Positions 1 through 10,819 of a stretch of 64,000 nt of DNA are shown piece after piece (position 1 is the first letter of the stretch; each line of letters starts with the position of its first letter). The notes below the pieces were generated by a model that saw only the letters and a list, made by a program, of their open reading frames with translations, ran no database searches and was not told the DNA's origin. Origin of the DNA: Gautieria morchelliformis (Eukaryota > Basidiomycota > Agaricomycetes > Gomphales > Gomphaceae); assembly GCA_015179125.1 (NCBI GenBank), contig WHVA01000058.1:1-64000 (forward strand). The letters are read 5' to 3'. Position numbers and translations under genes: made by a program.

Positions 1-595
1 GTCAGAACTGGAAAACAGGGTGTTCCCTGACATCACCCCACCTCTAGTGTGCTGCATCCTGAAGCATGGGACACAAGGGATTGAAAGGCTAGCGAATGGA
101 TTCAATGAGGGGCACCAGGGTGTGTCCTGTAGAACTCTCAGAGTTTGTCTGGGGAAGAGACATCTTGCTCCGGGACCCATGAATTTTCCTCGTACCCATA
201 TCCTTCCCATTTCACGAGGAATTAGAATCGTCCTTGCACGAACTGGCTCTCCAGGATCCATTCCACCACATAATGCTCTTCCCCATCTACGATTTCCAGT
301 GGAGGTGGCGGATGAGACCTCCAGCCTGGAATTGGATCCCCCGGTGCTGGGAGCAACTTCACTGCATTGAAGACAGGTGGAGGTGGGACATGGAGTTCGG
401 AGTCGGAGACAGTACACGTTTCATCTGACCCTCCGCATCACTGTGAAGGCCCAAGGTAGCGGTGGGCAAGCTTCTGTGAAGGGCATGTGGTGCGGATATC
501 ACTTGCGTCCAAATATACCTTGTCTCCAATTTGGTACTCCGGAACCTGGTGTTGGTTGTAGTACCTTGCCATGTCATCTTTGACCTTCACACCAG
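1..595 (-). mobile_element. Truncated Ty3/gypsy chromovirus, pol 3' end plus LTR start
   Basis: The minus strand carries the C-terminal end of a gypsy pol closely related to gypsy-1 at 22.4-28.6 kb. Visible are the stretch after the integrase core (DDMARYYN, GDKVYLDASDI, HRYLGP) at about 590-450, then a broken chromodomain region, then the LTR start (TGTCAGGGA read on minus) at about 30-1. The reading frame is interrupted after HRYLGP, so this is a dead fragment. The LTR continues off the left edge. The 5' part of the element is missing; homology stops near 595. Family is clear from side-by-side comparison within this window; the exact break point is approximate. Confidence 0.8.
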
Positions 596-666
596 TGCCT
601 GACGTGCGTGCCAGAACTTGTATATGCGAGTGAAACAGGCCAATGCATGCCCTTCCCTCCTCAGTG

Positions 667-1030
667 TTGACTATCACTGAGGAGGTGAGTTTAATAGTGT
701 ATCTTCGTAGCATTTAACTGAAAAAACATGTAGAACACTAAATAGGTAGCTTTCCCTTATATTACTAATGTTGACTATCACTGAGGAGAACACCAAATAG
801 TCTCCTGAAGGTTCCATCCATCAAACTACTGGTCTATAACTTCCTACTTGCCCAAACCGAGTTACTACACATCAAACATGACAGTGCCGCATGGGCCCTG
901 AATAGTCTGGCCACACTGGTCAGCCAACAGGCCCCTCAGGTCAGAATGTCATGTGTACATTCTTATACATGATCCTTGAAGTGACATCAAACATGATGAT
1001 GCTACATGAGCCTGAATATCTGGTGACACT
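667..1030 (+). repeat. Short imperfect direct repeats in non-coding DNA
   Basis: Two small direct repeats lie between the gypsy fragment and the transposase pseudogene. An 18-bp unit (TTGACTATCACTGAGGAG) occurs at 667-684 and 771-788. A longer imperfect unit starting ACATCAAACATGA occurs at about 869-921 and 984-1030, with CATG, CCTGAATA and ACACTG shared in order. No gene is seen in 596-1190. The repeats may be remnants of a decayed element; no family is assigned. Confidence 0.5.
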
Positions 1031-1189
1031 GAACCAGTCATCTAGCTTGAATAAACACAGGCTCAACCCAACTCTGAGCTTGTCATGGCAACACTGACTA
1101 GCTAATAAAAACCTTGCAACATAATTTTCAGAGGGGCATATGAGGTTACAATTGTGATGAAGTGCTACACTGCTACTACAAGGCTGCTT

Positions 1190-2420
1190 GCATCTACAAA
1201 TACCTTGAATGGGTCATCCAGCCTTCACAGTGTTTTGGAGTAATGGTGGCAAGAGCACTATGAAAGAACAACAAGATTGCCCCCTCATCCTTAGAATCAA
1301 TCGCTGCACGAAAGTCTGAACCATGGCGCCAGAGGTGGGCTTTCAGGAAAGAAAATGCTTCCTCTATTGGGTTGAAGTCTGGTGAATAAGGTGGTAAGTA
1401 GTATAGCCGGACACCGCTGTCATAAGATTCAGCCTCCCTTGAGATATACAGAAGACTAGGAGAAGAAAACTTCCTGTTTCTGGCAAAGTTCTGCCACTTC
1501 TTCTGAATGATGAATGGCGCAATTGTCCATCACAAGCACGCTGCATGGTAGGGGCCATGGGTTCATATGGGGCATCAGGTCATGGATAAACTGAACAAAC
1601 ACGTCCATATCGTAGGCGCCTTCACACACGTCGGAATATATGATACCCTCAGCACTGAGGGCAGGAAGGACTGAATAACTAGATCATGCGTAAGTCAGCA
1701 GCAAATGAACAAATGAGAAGGTACTTACCCAGTCCCTCAGACGAAGCGAGCTTTTACTGACGCTCTTTTTCCCTTTGCAGCCCATCTGTTCAGGCGATAT
1801 ATGGTGCCACAATCAATTCGACTCTCGTCAACAAATACCAAACGCTCGGGACTCTCGTGACCAATCCTGAAACAGTATAGACTTCGAAGGTTTGCATTAT
1901 GCTCGGCAGCAACCTTGGATAGCTACAAGAGGCTGATTAGATTGGATGACACAAAAGAATATATTGAGGCATACCTTTTTGCGTGTGAGGCCGAGGCCTG
2001 TCATTGTATCCCATATAGTACTAATTCAAACTGTCACACCATACATACTCTGCAATAGGCCCTGTATCCATCCAGATATAGGTCGGGGAACTCCTCTGTA
2101 AGTTGAAGAAGAAACTAGGATAAGGAGTTATGAGTACATTTATTCTATGGCAGAAAGACCTGTTACTTGCCTCCAATTCCTCTTGAGTCATGATCTTCCT
2201 CCTTTTGCCTTTCTTGCCAGGTTCCTGCGACATAACCTCGCCAGTAGTACGCCATAGATGGAGGATGCGCTCGACCACACGTTTTGACATGTTCAGATCA
2301 AGCGCGATTTCGTCGATCTTCTTCTCCCGCGTGAACCGTTGATATATTACTCATTTTCGAAGGTCTTCAGAGTAGGTTTGATGCTGCCGTTGGTGTTCAG
2401 GCAGAAAGCGCGGCATATGG
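1190..2420 (-). pseudogene. Decayed DDE transposase of Tc1/mariner-like (DDE_3) type
   Basis: On the minus strand the pieces of a transposase appear in order: a helix-turn-helix part near 2290-2180 (MSKRVVERILHLW), a first catalytic Asp in FVDES near 1840, a second in MDNCAIH near 1525, and the third acidic residue in SPDFNPIEE near 1365, followed by FLKAHLWRHG. These match the D-D-E signature of fungal Tc1/mariner-like transposases with a DDE_3 domain. The frame is broken by stops and frame changes (for example after FFS near 1460), although some breaks could be short introns. No terminal inverted repeats were recognised. Function would be cut-and-paste transposition; this copy is almost certainly inactive. 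Confidence 0.75.
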
Positions 2421-2869
2421 TACAAGTACAATATATGTAATGTCACGTGAATCACGTGATGTGTTGCGTGTAGTCCACACAAGATGGGAAGTCAAGGCAA
2501 GTATAAACTTGTGTCTGCTTATTATATATTTTATTACATGTACATGTAGTACACTCTCTCAATTAGAATTTTTGCTTTATAGAAAGCTAAAAGACTGGGA
2601 AACTATGCAGCCCCCCACTTCCCTTATACACTAGTTATTAGTGTTCAAGAACTTTATACATGCAAGGCCTTACTTTCTAAATGCACACCCTTACCTTATT
2701 TGAGCCTGCTACCTCCCAGAATGATGCTATTTGGGGTCACAATGATGCATATAGGCTCAAGTTTCCAAAAATTCAATATTTCATAATAAGCTACGATTTT
2801 TATATGAAATTGTATATAATATACAGGAAAAAACTATCTACCAAAATTAATGTCTTATTCTTCAACGGT
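2421..2869. other. AT-rich spacer without recognisable gene
   Basis: AT-rich sequence between the transposase pseudogene and the Helitron remnant. It holds a small palindromic block (CACGTGAATCACGTG at about 2443-2457). Short open frames here have no family resemblance and no codon pattern I trust. Confidence 0.5.
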
Positions 2870-2984
2870 TGACAAGCTACAGTGCGATCTTTGCAGGTGG
2901 CGTCGTGCGGCATGAATTTCATACTCCACCTTGTGTACCCGAAACAGCTGTAAATCGTCCATAAATATCGTTTCTCTCCAATAT

Positions 2985-3417
2985 CCTCCAGTTCTGGTCC
3001 TCTTCCGTCCTGACAACTCTCCGTTGAAAAATTTAAATGGTCTGAAAGACGGCCTTGTCCCTATCGAACTGTCAAAAAAAGGTATGGAAATTCACTATAA
3101 AGCGAAGGAAGGGCACAGTCCACAGAAGACAATTATCACTTACTGCTGCATACGCTTTCACAGACTACAAAGTGCAGGGACAAACATTACAACCCGTTGT
3201 TGTCGACATAGGAAACCCTCCGTCTGGTGGGCTAAACGCTTTTAACGTGTATGTTGCAATATCGCGAGGAAGAAGTCGATCTATGATAAGATTGTTGCGA
3301 AACTTTAACAGCAACATCTTCACCACCCATCCCAACGTTGATCTTGCCAATTGTGATGAACGTTTGGAAATTCTCAATAAAGAAACAGAGATAAGGTATA
3401 ATGCAGGAAAATGGTGA
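2985..3417 (+). pseudogene. Helitron/PIF1-like helicase C-terminal remnant
   Basis: The translation contains the C-terminal helicase block of Pif1-like/Helitron helicases: TAAYAFTDYKVQGQTL, then VVVDIG, then NAFNVYVAISRGRSRSMIRL, and the downstream HPN/ERLE segment. An upstream portion (YPPVLVLFRPDN, NGLKDGLVPIELS) is in another frame, so at least one frameshift lies near 3080. Walker A and B motifs and the Rep domain are absent. In an intact element this enzyme unwinds DNA during rolling-circle transposition. Here it is a fragment of roughly 140 codons of a protein that is normally over 1,000 residues. Confidence 0.75.
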
Positions 3418-3921
3418 AAACGTACGTTATCCTCCTCATATACTTTACGATGCCCCTCTCACCCTATCTCTCTCTATCTGCAGATTTATAACCTATATCT
3501 GTACTCGTAATCATCCTCGTCCTTCGTTTAATAAACGATTGTCGTTTACATTTCCACATCAAGAGCAATGTAATAAGCTTACAAAGTCTAATGCACGGAG
3601 AAAACTCGGAAAAAAAAACGTCAGATTTCCCGCAATTAATCGGTTCCCAGTGCCTTTGATGACGACCGACTCTATAACATTTTTCCTTCTATCGTCACTC
3701 ATGATATCACTCAGCTCTAATGCTGAGTAACGAAAGTTCCTTACCGCATGTCTCTTCTCCCCTAATTATCATTTTATATAACTGGAACCACCCTATAAAA
3801 TTGTTTCACACGTTTCTTGTTCCTCGCTGTGTTAGTCTCCTTACCCCCCATTCCTACAGACGTTGACTTCATTACGTTTTTCTATACAGCGTTCCTTGTG
3901 TATTCCCGTTACCTGCTGACC

Positions 3922-5024
3922 ATGCGTGTCAACATGACCGTTAATGAGTTTGTGAAATCAATGGAACGTTATGATTTCTATGTCGATAAACCGGACGTTC
4001 TTATGGGCATCACTTGGGAACCTGTCGCCAAATTGACCATCGCCTTTGACAGAAAATTGCACCACGAAGCCGGTTTTGTTCTCCAAGCCAAGGTTACATA
4101 CGACAAGTTAGTATCCGTTTCACTCTTTGCCTGATTTATTCTGAGATAGATCAGGTTCTTTGTAGGACCCCTCAGTGCATACTCTCCTCATTATGGGAGT
4201 CTCGAGAAGTCTAAGTATCGGATGACCTGCACGGCCCCAGAAAAAGAAATTTTGTCCGACATCTTTCACCGCGGAATTGAAGTTTTCAAAATACTTCAAG
4301 ACTCTATAGCTAGGACGTCCAATCAACAATTCCTCCTTCAGACAGTAGAAGACGAAGATTGACTCATTGTCAGTCTTCCAGTTTTCAAAAAAAGAGTGCG
4401 TTTGCTATTATTACCATTTAACTTTTCGTTCAACATCAGGCCAATTAAAGCGCTCTCCCATTATGCCTCACACGTATCTGGAAGATCTCGTGCAGAATAA
4501 AAAAGGTGTCGCTCCTCCCTTTAATTTAAATACTTATTTATCATATAAACACAGGAACCGAGTACGATTTATTTTCAGACGACAATCCTGTGGAATCCAT
4601 GTCCAAGCTTGACAAGGCCACCAAAAATTATCCGGTTCCTTCCGAATACACCGATCGATTTGATGCCATCAAAAGTTCCTATTCTGTTAACAAATTGCCC
4701 GTTTATTACAACGACAGATTCGTGCCTCCTCATATGACATCACGCGTACTCGAGAATGCCGTTATCGAATTGCACATCGGTATCACTCATAATTATATGA
4801 GAAAGGATGCCGAGAAGTTTGATTCGTTTAATGGAAACATCTGCGAGGTGAACATTTACATCCCCGGATCTTCCAGACCTTTGTCCCCTTATAAGAGGAA
4901 GAATCCTCGAGACGACCCTCTTCTTCCCAGTGCCTCTGCCTCGTCCTCTAGAGAGGTACCAGAAGATGACCCATCTGATGTGCCAGAAGAAGGCCCATCC
5001 AAAAAAGCTCCTAGGAGATCATAG
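3922..5024 (+). CDS. Four-exon gene of unknown function inside the Helitron remnant
   Basis: A consistent spliced model exists: exons at 3922-4106, 4155-4344, 4451-4505 and 4555-5024 (900 nt, 299 codons plus stop). Intron 4107-4154 is 48 nt with GTTAGT donor, CTGATT branch-like site and TCAG acceptor; intron 4506-4554 is 49 nt. The second intron junction is the least certain. The protein starts MRVNMTVNEFV, has no predicted signal peptide or membrane segment, and ends in a hydrophilic Ser/Pro/Asp/Glu tail with a basic KKAPRRS end. I do not recognise the family. Its position between helicase remnant and Helitron 3' end suggests either an accessory Helitron gene or a captured host gene. Intact frame and splice sites suggest it may still be expressed. 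Confidence 0.55.
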
Positions 5025-6117
5025 GAAATCGTTTGATATTCTTCGCATCCTTTTGTAAAAAAATGACTGTACTTTTATGTGTTTGTGTTGTTCTTTACTG
5101 ACCTTTGTAAACAATTACTTTCATCGTTTGATATTCATCGCGACCTTTTATAACAAAATTCCTGTACTTTTATGCATTTGCGATCTTCTTTACTGACCTT
5201 TGTAAACAAATAAATACTTTCGGAATTCGATCACTCCAGAAGGAAAAATTGATGTGGAAAATGATACGTTTGCTAGGAGTGATTGCAAAATTCATTAAGA
5301 CACATCGTTGAACCCAGGTCAACCATGGCAAGGACCTGCTCATCTTATTCATGCCTCGGAATGAGCCCGACATATCTGTTGTCAGTCATGCGACAGGGGC
5401 CTTAGTCACTGCAGTGCACCTCAAATGCCTTGCACGAATCCTATGGCCCTGGTCACGATGCTAATCTTCGAGCAACCAGAACGCTGCGCCGTTTTTCAAT
5501 CTCAACAAATAGACTTTATTACCCTGCCGTAAATTTTATAACTTTATTCGTAGAAATACCTGAACATAACAACTTTCATCTTTTCTTTGCCTTTCCTTCA
5601 GCCCTAACTCCCTGAAGGCACTGTATAATTATTCATGTGTCGTATTGTATACAATTACGCACCTTTTCAACATGTTTGCAACGATTGCTAATGCCCCAAA
5701 CTGAAAACGTATGCTGTGCTGATCTCCCAAATGGTCACCTCCAACCGATTCAATTCCATCGCCGCGATGTCAAAAGTGTAAACACCACCATATCATCCCC
5801 CCGTACTTGATGTTCGACTGCAACAATATAATGCATCTACCACTAATTATCGACGAGCAGAATTCGATTTATAAAACATATCCCCTAAATTCGATGTCAT
5901 TATAAAAAAAAATCTCCTCCCGTTTAATCACATGTGTATGTTGAGTTGTACCAAATCTCTACCGATTCTCCCTTTTTCTTCGGTAAATCATAATTCTTAT
6001 ATAATTTCAAAACCTTCCTTCCATATTAATGTCACTGTTCTTTGTATTTTCAAATAATCGACGTATTGAATCTGAACCTAAAAAACACAATTTTAAAACT
6101 CCTTTGACAAGGGCTGC
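5025..6117. other. AT-rich non-coding tail of the Helitron
   Basis: About 1.1 kb of AT-rich sequence after the unknown gene. It holds a near-duplicated stretch: TTTGATATTCTTCGCATCC...TGTACTTTTATG at about 5031-5110 and TTTGATATTCATCGCGACC...TGTACTTTTATG at about 5126-5200, both followed by CTTTACTGACCTTTGTAAACA, that is a direct duplication of roughly 90 bp of 3' flanking sequence. No protein family is recognised. Confidence 0.5.
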
Positions 6118-6138
6118 ACCGGCAATGCCGGTCTCTAG
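6118..6138 (+). other. Helitron-type 3' terminus (hairpin plus CTAG)
   Basis: ACCGGC-AAT-GCCGGT (6118-6132) forms a 6-bp GC-rich stem with a 3-nt loop, followed by CT and CTAG (6135-6138), then T at 6139. This resembles the CTRR end of Helitrons and the A/T insertion site. The hairpin also resembles a rho-independent terminator, but that has no role in a eukaryote. Confidence 0.6.
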
Positions 6139-6149
6139 TATATACTCTT

Positions 6150-7117
6150 AGCTTTACTGTCACAGAGCTGTGACTTTAACCCAATATAGCAATAGAACCT
6201 TCCACAGCCTTCCAATAGTTTCCAAACCTTTCCTGAAGCTTCTCTAAGCTTCCACAAGGTTCTTCACAGTAGTAGAAGCCTCTACAAGGTTCCTAGCAGT
6301 AGTTACATAAGTTAGATAGATGCAGTATAAATAGCCTGCAGTTTTAGTAGTGAAGCAATCAATCAGCTTTCACCCAAACCACTCATACCTTGAGTAACTG
6401 AAGTGTGACTTCAACACAGCCTTGTACCGAAGTACTGGCTCACTGACTTGGCTACAGTCTAAGATTGCAGCAACTCTGATTGGCTCTGAGAAGTACAAGA
6501 GTGCTCTATTTTAATTGCAGCAGGCTCTGAATAATTGCGCTGCGAACAGCAACATTACTAAGAGTAACTGATTAGTAATCCTGTACAATTAGACGCCACT
6601 CTGAGCAGCGATCTAATAGTCTTGGTTATTAGTTATTCAATTCATGCAATAGATTATTAACTTAACTCTGAGTTAAGTGGGTTAATAGCCTTTTGAGTAA
6701 TTGATCTTTCTTGATCCATCAACGCACTGCATATATTAACCTAACTCAGGGTAAGTGAGTTAATCTCCTACGTTTGTTGAGTTGGAAAACCAGAAAAGCC
6801 ACAAGAATAGTGATATACTTGAACTGAGGAAGAGTTCAAGCACAGAACTATCTTTTCACGTCTTGGGGATTATTGTTGTCTTTAATTCACTCGACCTGCG
6901 GTCCTAAGACTCTAGTAGCTTTCCCCCTTCAAGTATCTGGACCCTTGGACGCCTATAAACATTCTTTGACCTCACAAAGTATTGCACAATCTGAGAGCTA
7001 CACGTGTTCAGTTAAATCTCTATTGCTACACTTCCTGTACCAATACTGGTTCTGATTGTTCACCGGAGTATAATTTCTTAATTGGGTCGATGAAAGAGGG
7101 TTGGGAGATATGGATCG
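6150..7117 (+). mobile_element. Probable LTR-type promoter region, unassigned
   Basis: The stretch starts with TGTCACAGAGCTGTGAC at about 6159 and carries a good TATA box (GTATAAATAG, 6325-6334) followed by a CA-rich leader, an architecture seen in LTRs. No coding domain follows before the sequence joins the truncated Copia-1 at about 7118. No second copy is present in the window and no target duplication was found, so the LTR interpretation is an inference. Short open frames in 6873-7200 look accidental. Confidence 0.3.
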
Positions 7118-9170
7118 TGCCCAGGTACAGTAACCCATTAGTGTCTCAAACCCGAGTTCCATGCTGGTCGTCCATCTCTCTGCATGTGGTGAGTTCATAG
7201 CTTCGCGGTAGCTGGCCAGTTCGTCTTCCGCTAACATGACAAATGCGGACTCGGTCCTTTCCAGGTCAGTGAATCCATGAGCGAACGCTGCCATTTCGAT
7301 GTACAGTGCATGTGCCTCTTCCCTCGAACGTAGGACTGGTTCTCAGGATCGAGCCACAGCCCTCTCTCAAAGTCCCTCGCGTGGGAGTGACTGACTCCTC
7401 TTCACCGCTCCCTCCCCCTCCCGCCGTCTCTTCCTTGATGTGTGCCTCCCTCTCCCTCTCTTTTCCCTCATCGTTCTCATGTTTCTCTACCTCCTGATCC
7501 TCCTCCTCCGAATGATTGGCAATTCGTGGTTGTCAGTCCACTTGATACGAGGGCCAGAGGTGTGGAATGGATGAAGGTAGTGAGTGAGTCTTTGATCCAG
7601 AGGTTGGGGGTATCATCATTGTCAGTGGCATGTATGGTGACATGCTCGATGTGATTGGACTCATCGAATATGACATCCCTTGCTTTGAGGATCGTATGCA
7701 TCTGTGGGATCCAGACCTTGTAGGATTTCGAATCGTCGAAGTAGCCTACGAATATCCCCTTGACCGACTTTGTACTGACCCTTTCTTCTGATAGCCTTGG
7801 GGATCAAGGCCCAACACTTGCAACCGTAGGTGCGTAACCACTCTATGCTTTGTTTCTTCCCCAGAATGCTTTGTATGGAGATATGCCGAGTCGATGGTGT
7901 AGGACTCGGTTTCGGACGAAGTTCATGGTATGGATCGCCAATACCCAGAATTGGCTCGTGAGGTCAGAGTCATGCTGGAGGGTGAGTGCGCCCTCCTGTA
8001 GCATATGGTTATAGCGCTCAGCTATTCTGTTGTGTTCTGGGGTGTAGGGTGAGGTCGTCTCGGGATGATACCGAGCTTACTGCATATGTGCATAAACTCT
8101 TTCCCTATGTATTCGCCGCCGTTGTCCAATCTAATCCTCTTCACATCAGCTCCCTTCTGGTGCAGTAGCCATGCCATGTAACATTTGAACGACTCGGTGA
8201 TGGTGTTGCATTCCTTGTTTTTAAGGAAATCAATGCTCACTAACCTGGTTGTTAGGTCCATCCAGATTATGAAGTACCTGTACCCACCGACGGACAGCTC
8301 GAATGGGCCGCATACATCTGAGACGACGATGTCTCCGATTTTGTTGGGTAGGTCCTCAGTCTTCTGGAGTGGTGTGTGGGTCTGCTTCCCATGCAGAATT
8401 GACACATTGAGGGATGGGCCCATGATGGACGTCAGGTGAGAGCTTCTTTGCGTCTTGAGCTTTCTCATGGACTCTAATGTGGAATATCTAGTGTGAGCCA
8501 GTCTATGATGCCACAAGACAATCTCAGCTGGTTCGGAGGAATATTGAGCGTGCTCAGGTGGGACCTTGGACGGGGAGAGTGCCATGTATGTAAACAGGTT
8601 ATTGACTTTGGAGCCATAGGTGAGGATCCAACCGTTGAGCGCCAGGGAGGAGTCGTTCCTCCTGAATATCATGTCCACATTCAAGCCCGTCATACGTGCA
8701 ACGGACAGTAGGTTTGCCTGCAGCTTGGGCACATATATGACATCGGTCAGGGTAATAGGTATGTCGGGGAGCTCAAATCGTGGGTCGGACACGATGTCAA
8801 TGTGAATGATACCCCTCTTGTTGGCAGTGAAGGCGTCCCCACTCCGGTCTCAATGGTTACAGGCGTGATATCGTGGATTGACGTGAACAGGTCCAGATTG
8901 CCTGCTAGGTGGCTGGAGGCGGTGGAGTTGATGAGCCAGGTGTGGGAGTCTACGATCATTGATGTTAAAGCAACGATGTGTGCAGCAGTCACTATTTTGG
9001 GTATGGTTTCATGTGATACCTCTAGTGCATTAGCAACCATGACGATGTTCTTCGTCTCCTGGCCATCTGTGCCATCATGTCCTGTGTGGGCCTGCCTGGC
9101 TGCAGGGTCTGCTGTTGGACAATGGGTGAGGGGACAGTACAGTTCAAGGGAGTCTGAACTGGTGAGTTAG
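7118..9170 (-). pseudogene. pol: Copia-1 pol remnant (protease, integrase, RT start)
   Basis: Protease site reads WLINSTASSHLAG near 8940, with Asn where the catalytic Asp (D-S/T-x-A) belongs. After a frame change near 8790 come the GAG-pre-integrase motif WHHRLAHTRYSTL and the integrase core with Asp in VVSDVCGPF, Asp in IRLDNGGEY, and, after another frame change near 8025, Glu in RIAERYNHM. A connector (MHTILKARDVIFDESNH, 7700-7640) leads to the RT start near 7230-7130. Pol would cleave the polyprotein, copy and integrate the element; this copy cannot. Confidence 0.8.
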
Positions 9171-9198
9171 ACTGTCCTTGATTCTGTCTCCAGGGTGT

Positions 9199-9900
9199 CT
9201 ACCCAGACAAACCACCCCCTGGAGAGTAACAGTGTGATGCCAAATGACCGGACTTTCCACAGTCATTACAGTGGTATATTGGCCTCTGATCAGGCCGAGG
9301 TGTGTGACCTCTCTGCGGGTGATTGAACTGTCCGTGATTCAGGTGCTGAAAAGCTGGATTCTGACTTGCGTGATTAGTGAAGCAGCTTGGTCTAGACTGC
9401 GCAATAAATGCCGTAGGGGCTTGGCTAGACATCTCCAGCGCATTCAGGTCGGCCTCGTGAGCCTCGAGCTGTTCTTTGATCACGTCAGGGTTGCACGTGA
9501 TCATTCTGATGGTCTGGGAGATCGGTCTCCATGACTCGGGCACATTCAAGAGGATGGTAGCCATGTGAGTAGAATATGCTATGATCTCTCCCATCTTCTT
9601 CAGCTGACTCCTGAATTCTTTCATAGTGGTCAGGTACGAGACAACAGACTGTCCTTCGAGCATGTGATGGTTGTCATACTTTGTCCTGACAATGCTGATC
9701 TTGCTTGGGTCAGTGGACTCGAATCTTTTCATCAGCACCTTCCATGCCTCACTCATGACGTCAGTGTTGTCAATGGCAGTCTGTAACTCAGGGGATATAC
9801 ACAACATAACCTGGTTGTATGCAGTGTCATTCCTATTGTTCCACTCATCAATGAGTTGTGAGAGTGGGGTTGCTCCTATGTGAGCGACATTGTCAGTCAT
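9199..9900 (-). CDS. gag: Copia-type Gag polyprotein
   Basis: A 233-residue open frame starting MTDNVAHIGATP. It has the helical UBN2-type gag region (about residues 15-150, with MSEAWKVLMKRFES and VSYLTTMKEFRSQLKKMG) and a CCHC zinc knuckle CNDCGKSGHLASHC near residues 212-225. Gag forms the virus-like particle and packages RNA. The start is the first ATG after the putative primer-binding region just inside the LTR end at 10011. The frame is intact although downstream pol is broken. The copy belongs to a truncated element, so expression is doubtful. Confidence 0.85.
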   Translation of the reverse strand: MTDNVAHIGATPLSQLIDEWNNRNDTAYNQVMLCISPELQTAIDNTDVMSEAWKVLMKRFESTDPSKISIVRTKYDNHHMLEGQSVVSYLTTMKEFRSQLKKMGEIIAYSTHMATILLNVPESWRPISQTIRMITCNPDVIKEQLEAHEADLNALEMSSQAPTAFIAQSRPSCFTNHASQNPAFQHLNHGQFNHPQRGHTPRPDQRPIYHCNDCGKSGHLASHCYSPGGGLSG

Positions 9901-10010
9901 GGTGACCGTCTGGTTGGTGGTTGACGGTAGGAGGTCAGTATCAGTGATGTTAGTGTATAGTCCGCGATCTCTTGCCGTGACTAATAGCTCTCACTTCCAC
10001 GAGACCCAAT

Positions 10011-10704
10011 TGTCTCACCCCAAATTGGGCTTGATGTCTCAGAACTTATGGATGTCATGTTTAGGATGGGATGTGGGGGTGATGACTTGAGTCATTCGAT
10101 AGATGTGAGACTTTTAATCTGTAAAAAAGCTCTTCAATAGACCGGACCGGGGATATTACAGGAAAGCTCGATGATGCTTCCAATGATCCAGCGGGCGGGA
10201 TAGACGTTCAGAAAGGAACTCGGTGAGACTATACTACGTATTGTAGTGTACAAGTGTCTCGGTAACCTGTGCCACTTAAGCTAGAGGGACAGTGAGTGCT
10301 ACTGTGGAATCAGACTGAGAAGGCCACGATGTTGGACAGAGATAGCTGTCTGATTGTTCAATATACATGGATAACTGCTTTATACTACTTGGAACACCAC
10401 TAGCTAGTAAGTATTGAGATTGGTTGTGGAGCGCGAAGGGGTGTGTACATGTGAACAAACAGCAGAATGGACGGGGATGGATGCCCGGGGTTATGGCCGG
10501 GGTGGAGCTGGGTCATGGGGTCGCATTGTACCTAAACATACATGTATATACTATGGAACTGATGGGGCAAATGGAGATGGAGTGGGAAGATGTAGCCAAA
10601 TCATGGGGTGAGTATCAGTTAGGGATGAGGAGCGGGGGAAGTGGTGTGTATGCATGCACGGGGGATCGGTTCGGGGCCGCTGATTTGTCTTGGGTTTCAC
10701 AACA
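10011..10704 (-). repeat. 5' LTR of Copia-1
   Basis: Minus-strand boundaries TGTTGTGAAACCC (10704) to GGGTGAGACA (10011), 694 bp, begin with TG and end with CA as LTRs do. A TATA-like GTATAAAG lies near 10387-10380 on minus. Just inside the element follows TTGGGTCTCGTGGAAG and GTGAGAGC, a plausible primer-binding region. No partner LTR survives, so boundaries are inferred from terminal motifs and position only. Confidence 0.5.
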
Positions 10705-10819
10705 GACTAGTCTACAGGCCTAGGAACACAAGGAAGAAAATGTATATACCGTCTTACATAGGGTACCACCCCAAAAGATGTAAAATGGGAATAATAAAAT
10801 AAAGTTTGAATCTAGAGGA

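Larger units (their letters stand above)
2870..6138 (+). mobile_element. Degraded Helitron with captured or accessory gene
   Basis: Three things support a Helitron: a Pif1/Helitron-type helicase C-terminal remnant at 2985-3417, an intron-bearing unknown gene downstream (3922-5024), and a 3' end made of a short GC hairpin followed by CTAG and then T (6118-6139). Helitrons end in CTRR next to a hairpin and insert between A and T, which fits. The Rep/HUH nuclease part and the 5' TC end were not found, so the left boundary is arbitrary. The spacing between hairpin and CTAG (2 nt) is shorter than the usual 10-12 nt, which lowers confidence in the exact terminus. Confidence 0.6.
7118..10704 (-). 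mobile_element. Copia-1, 5' LTR to start of reverse transcriptase, 3' truncated
   Basis: Read on minus: LTR (10704-10011), leader, gag (9900-9199), protease, GAG-pre-integrase, integrase, linker, and the first residues of the reverse transcriptase (SYREAMNSPHAERWTTSME near 7200-7150). The element breaks at about 7118 where unrelated sequence begins; the RT core, RNase H and 3' LTR are missing. Domain order protease-integrase-RT identifies Ty1/copia. Several frameshifts lie in pol. Confidence 0.85.

Noticed and set aside
6118-6132. Hairpin as a transcription terminator
   Set aside because: Rho-independent terminators are bacterial; context fits a Helitron 3' end.
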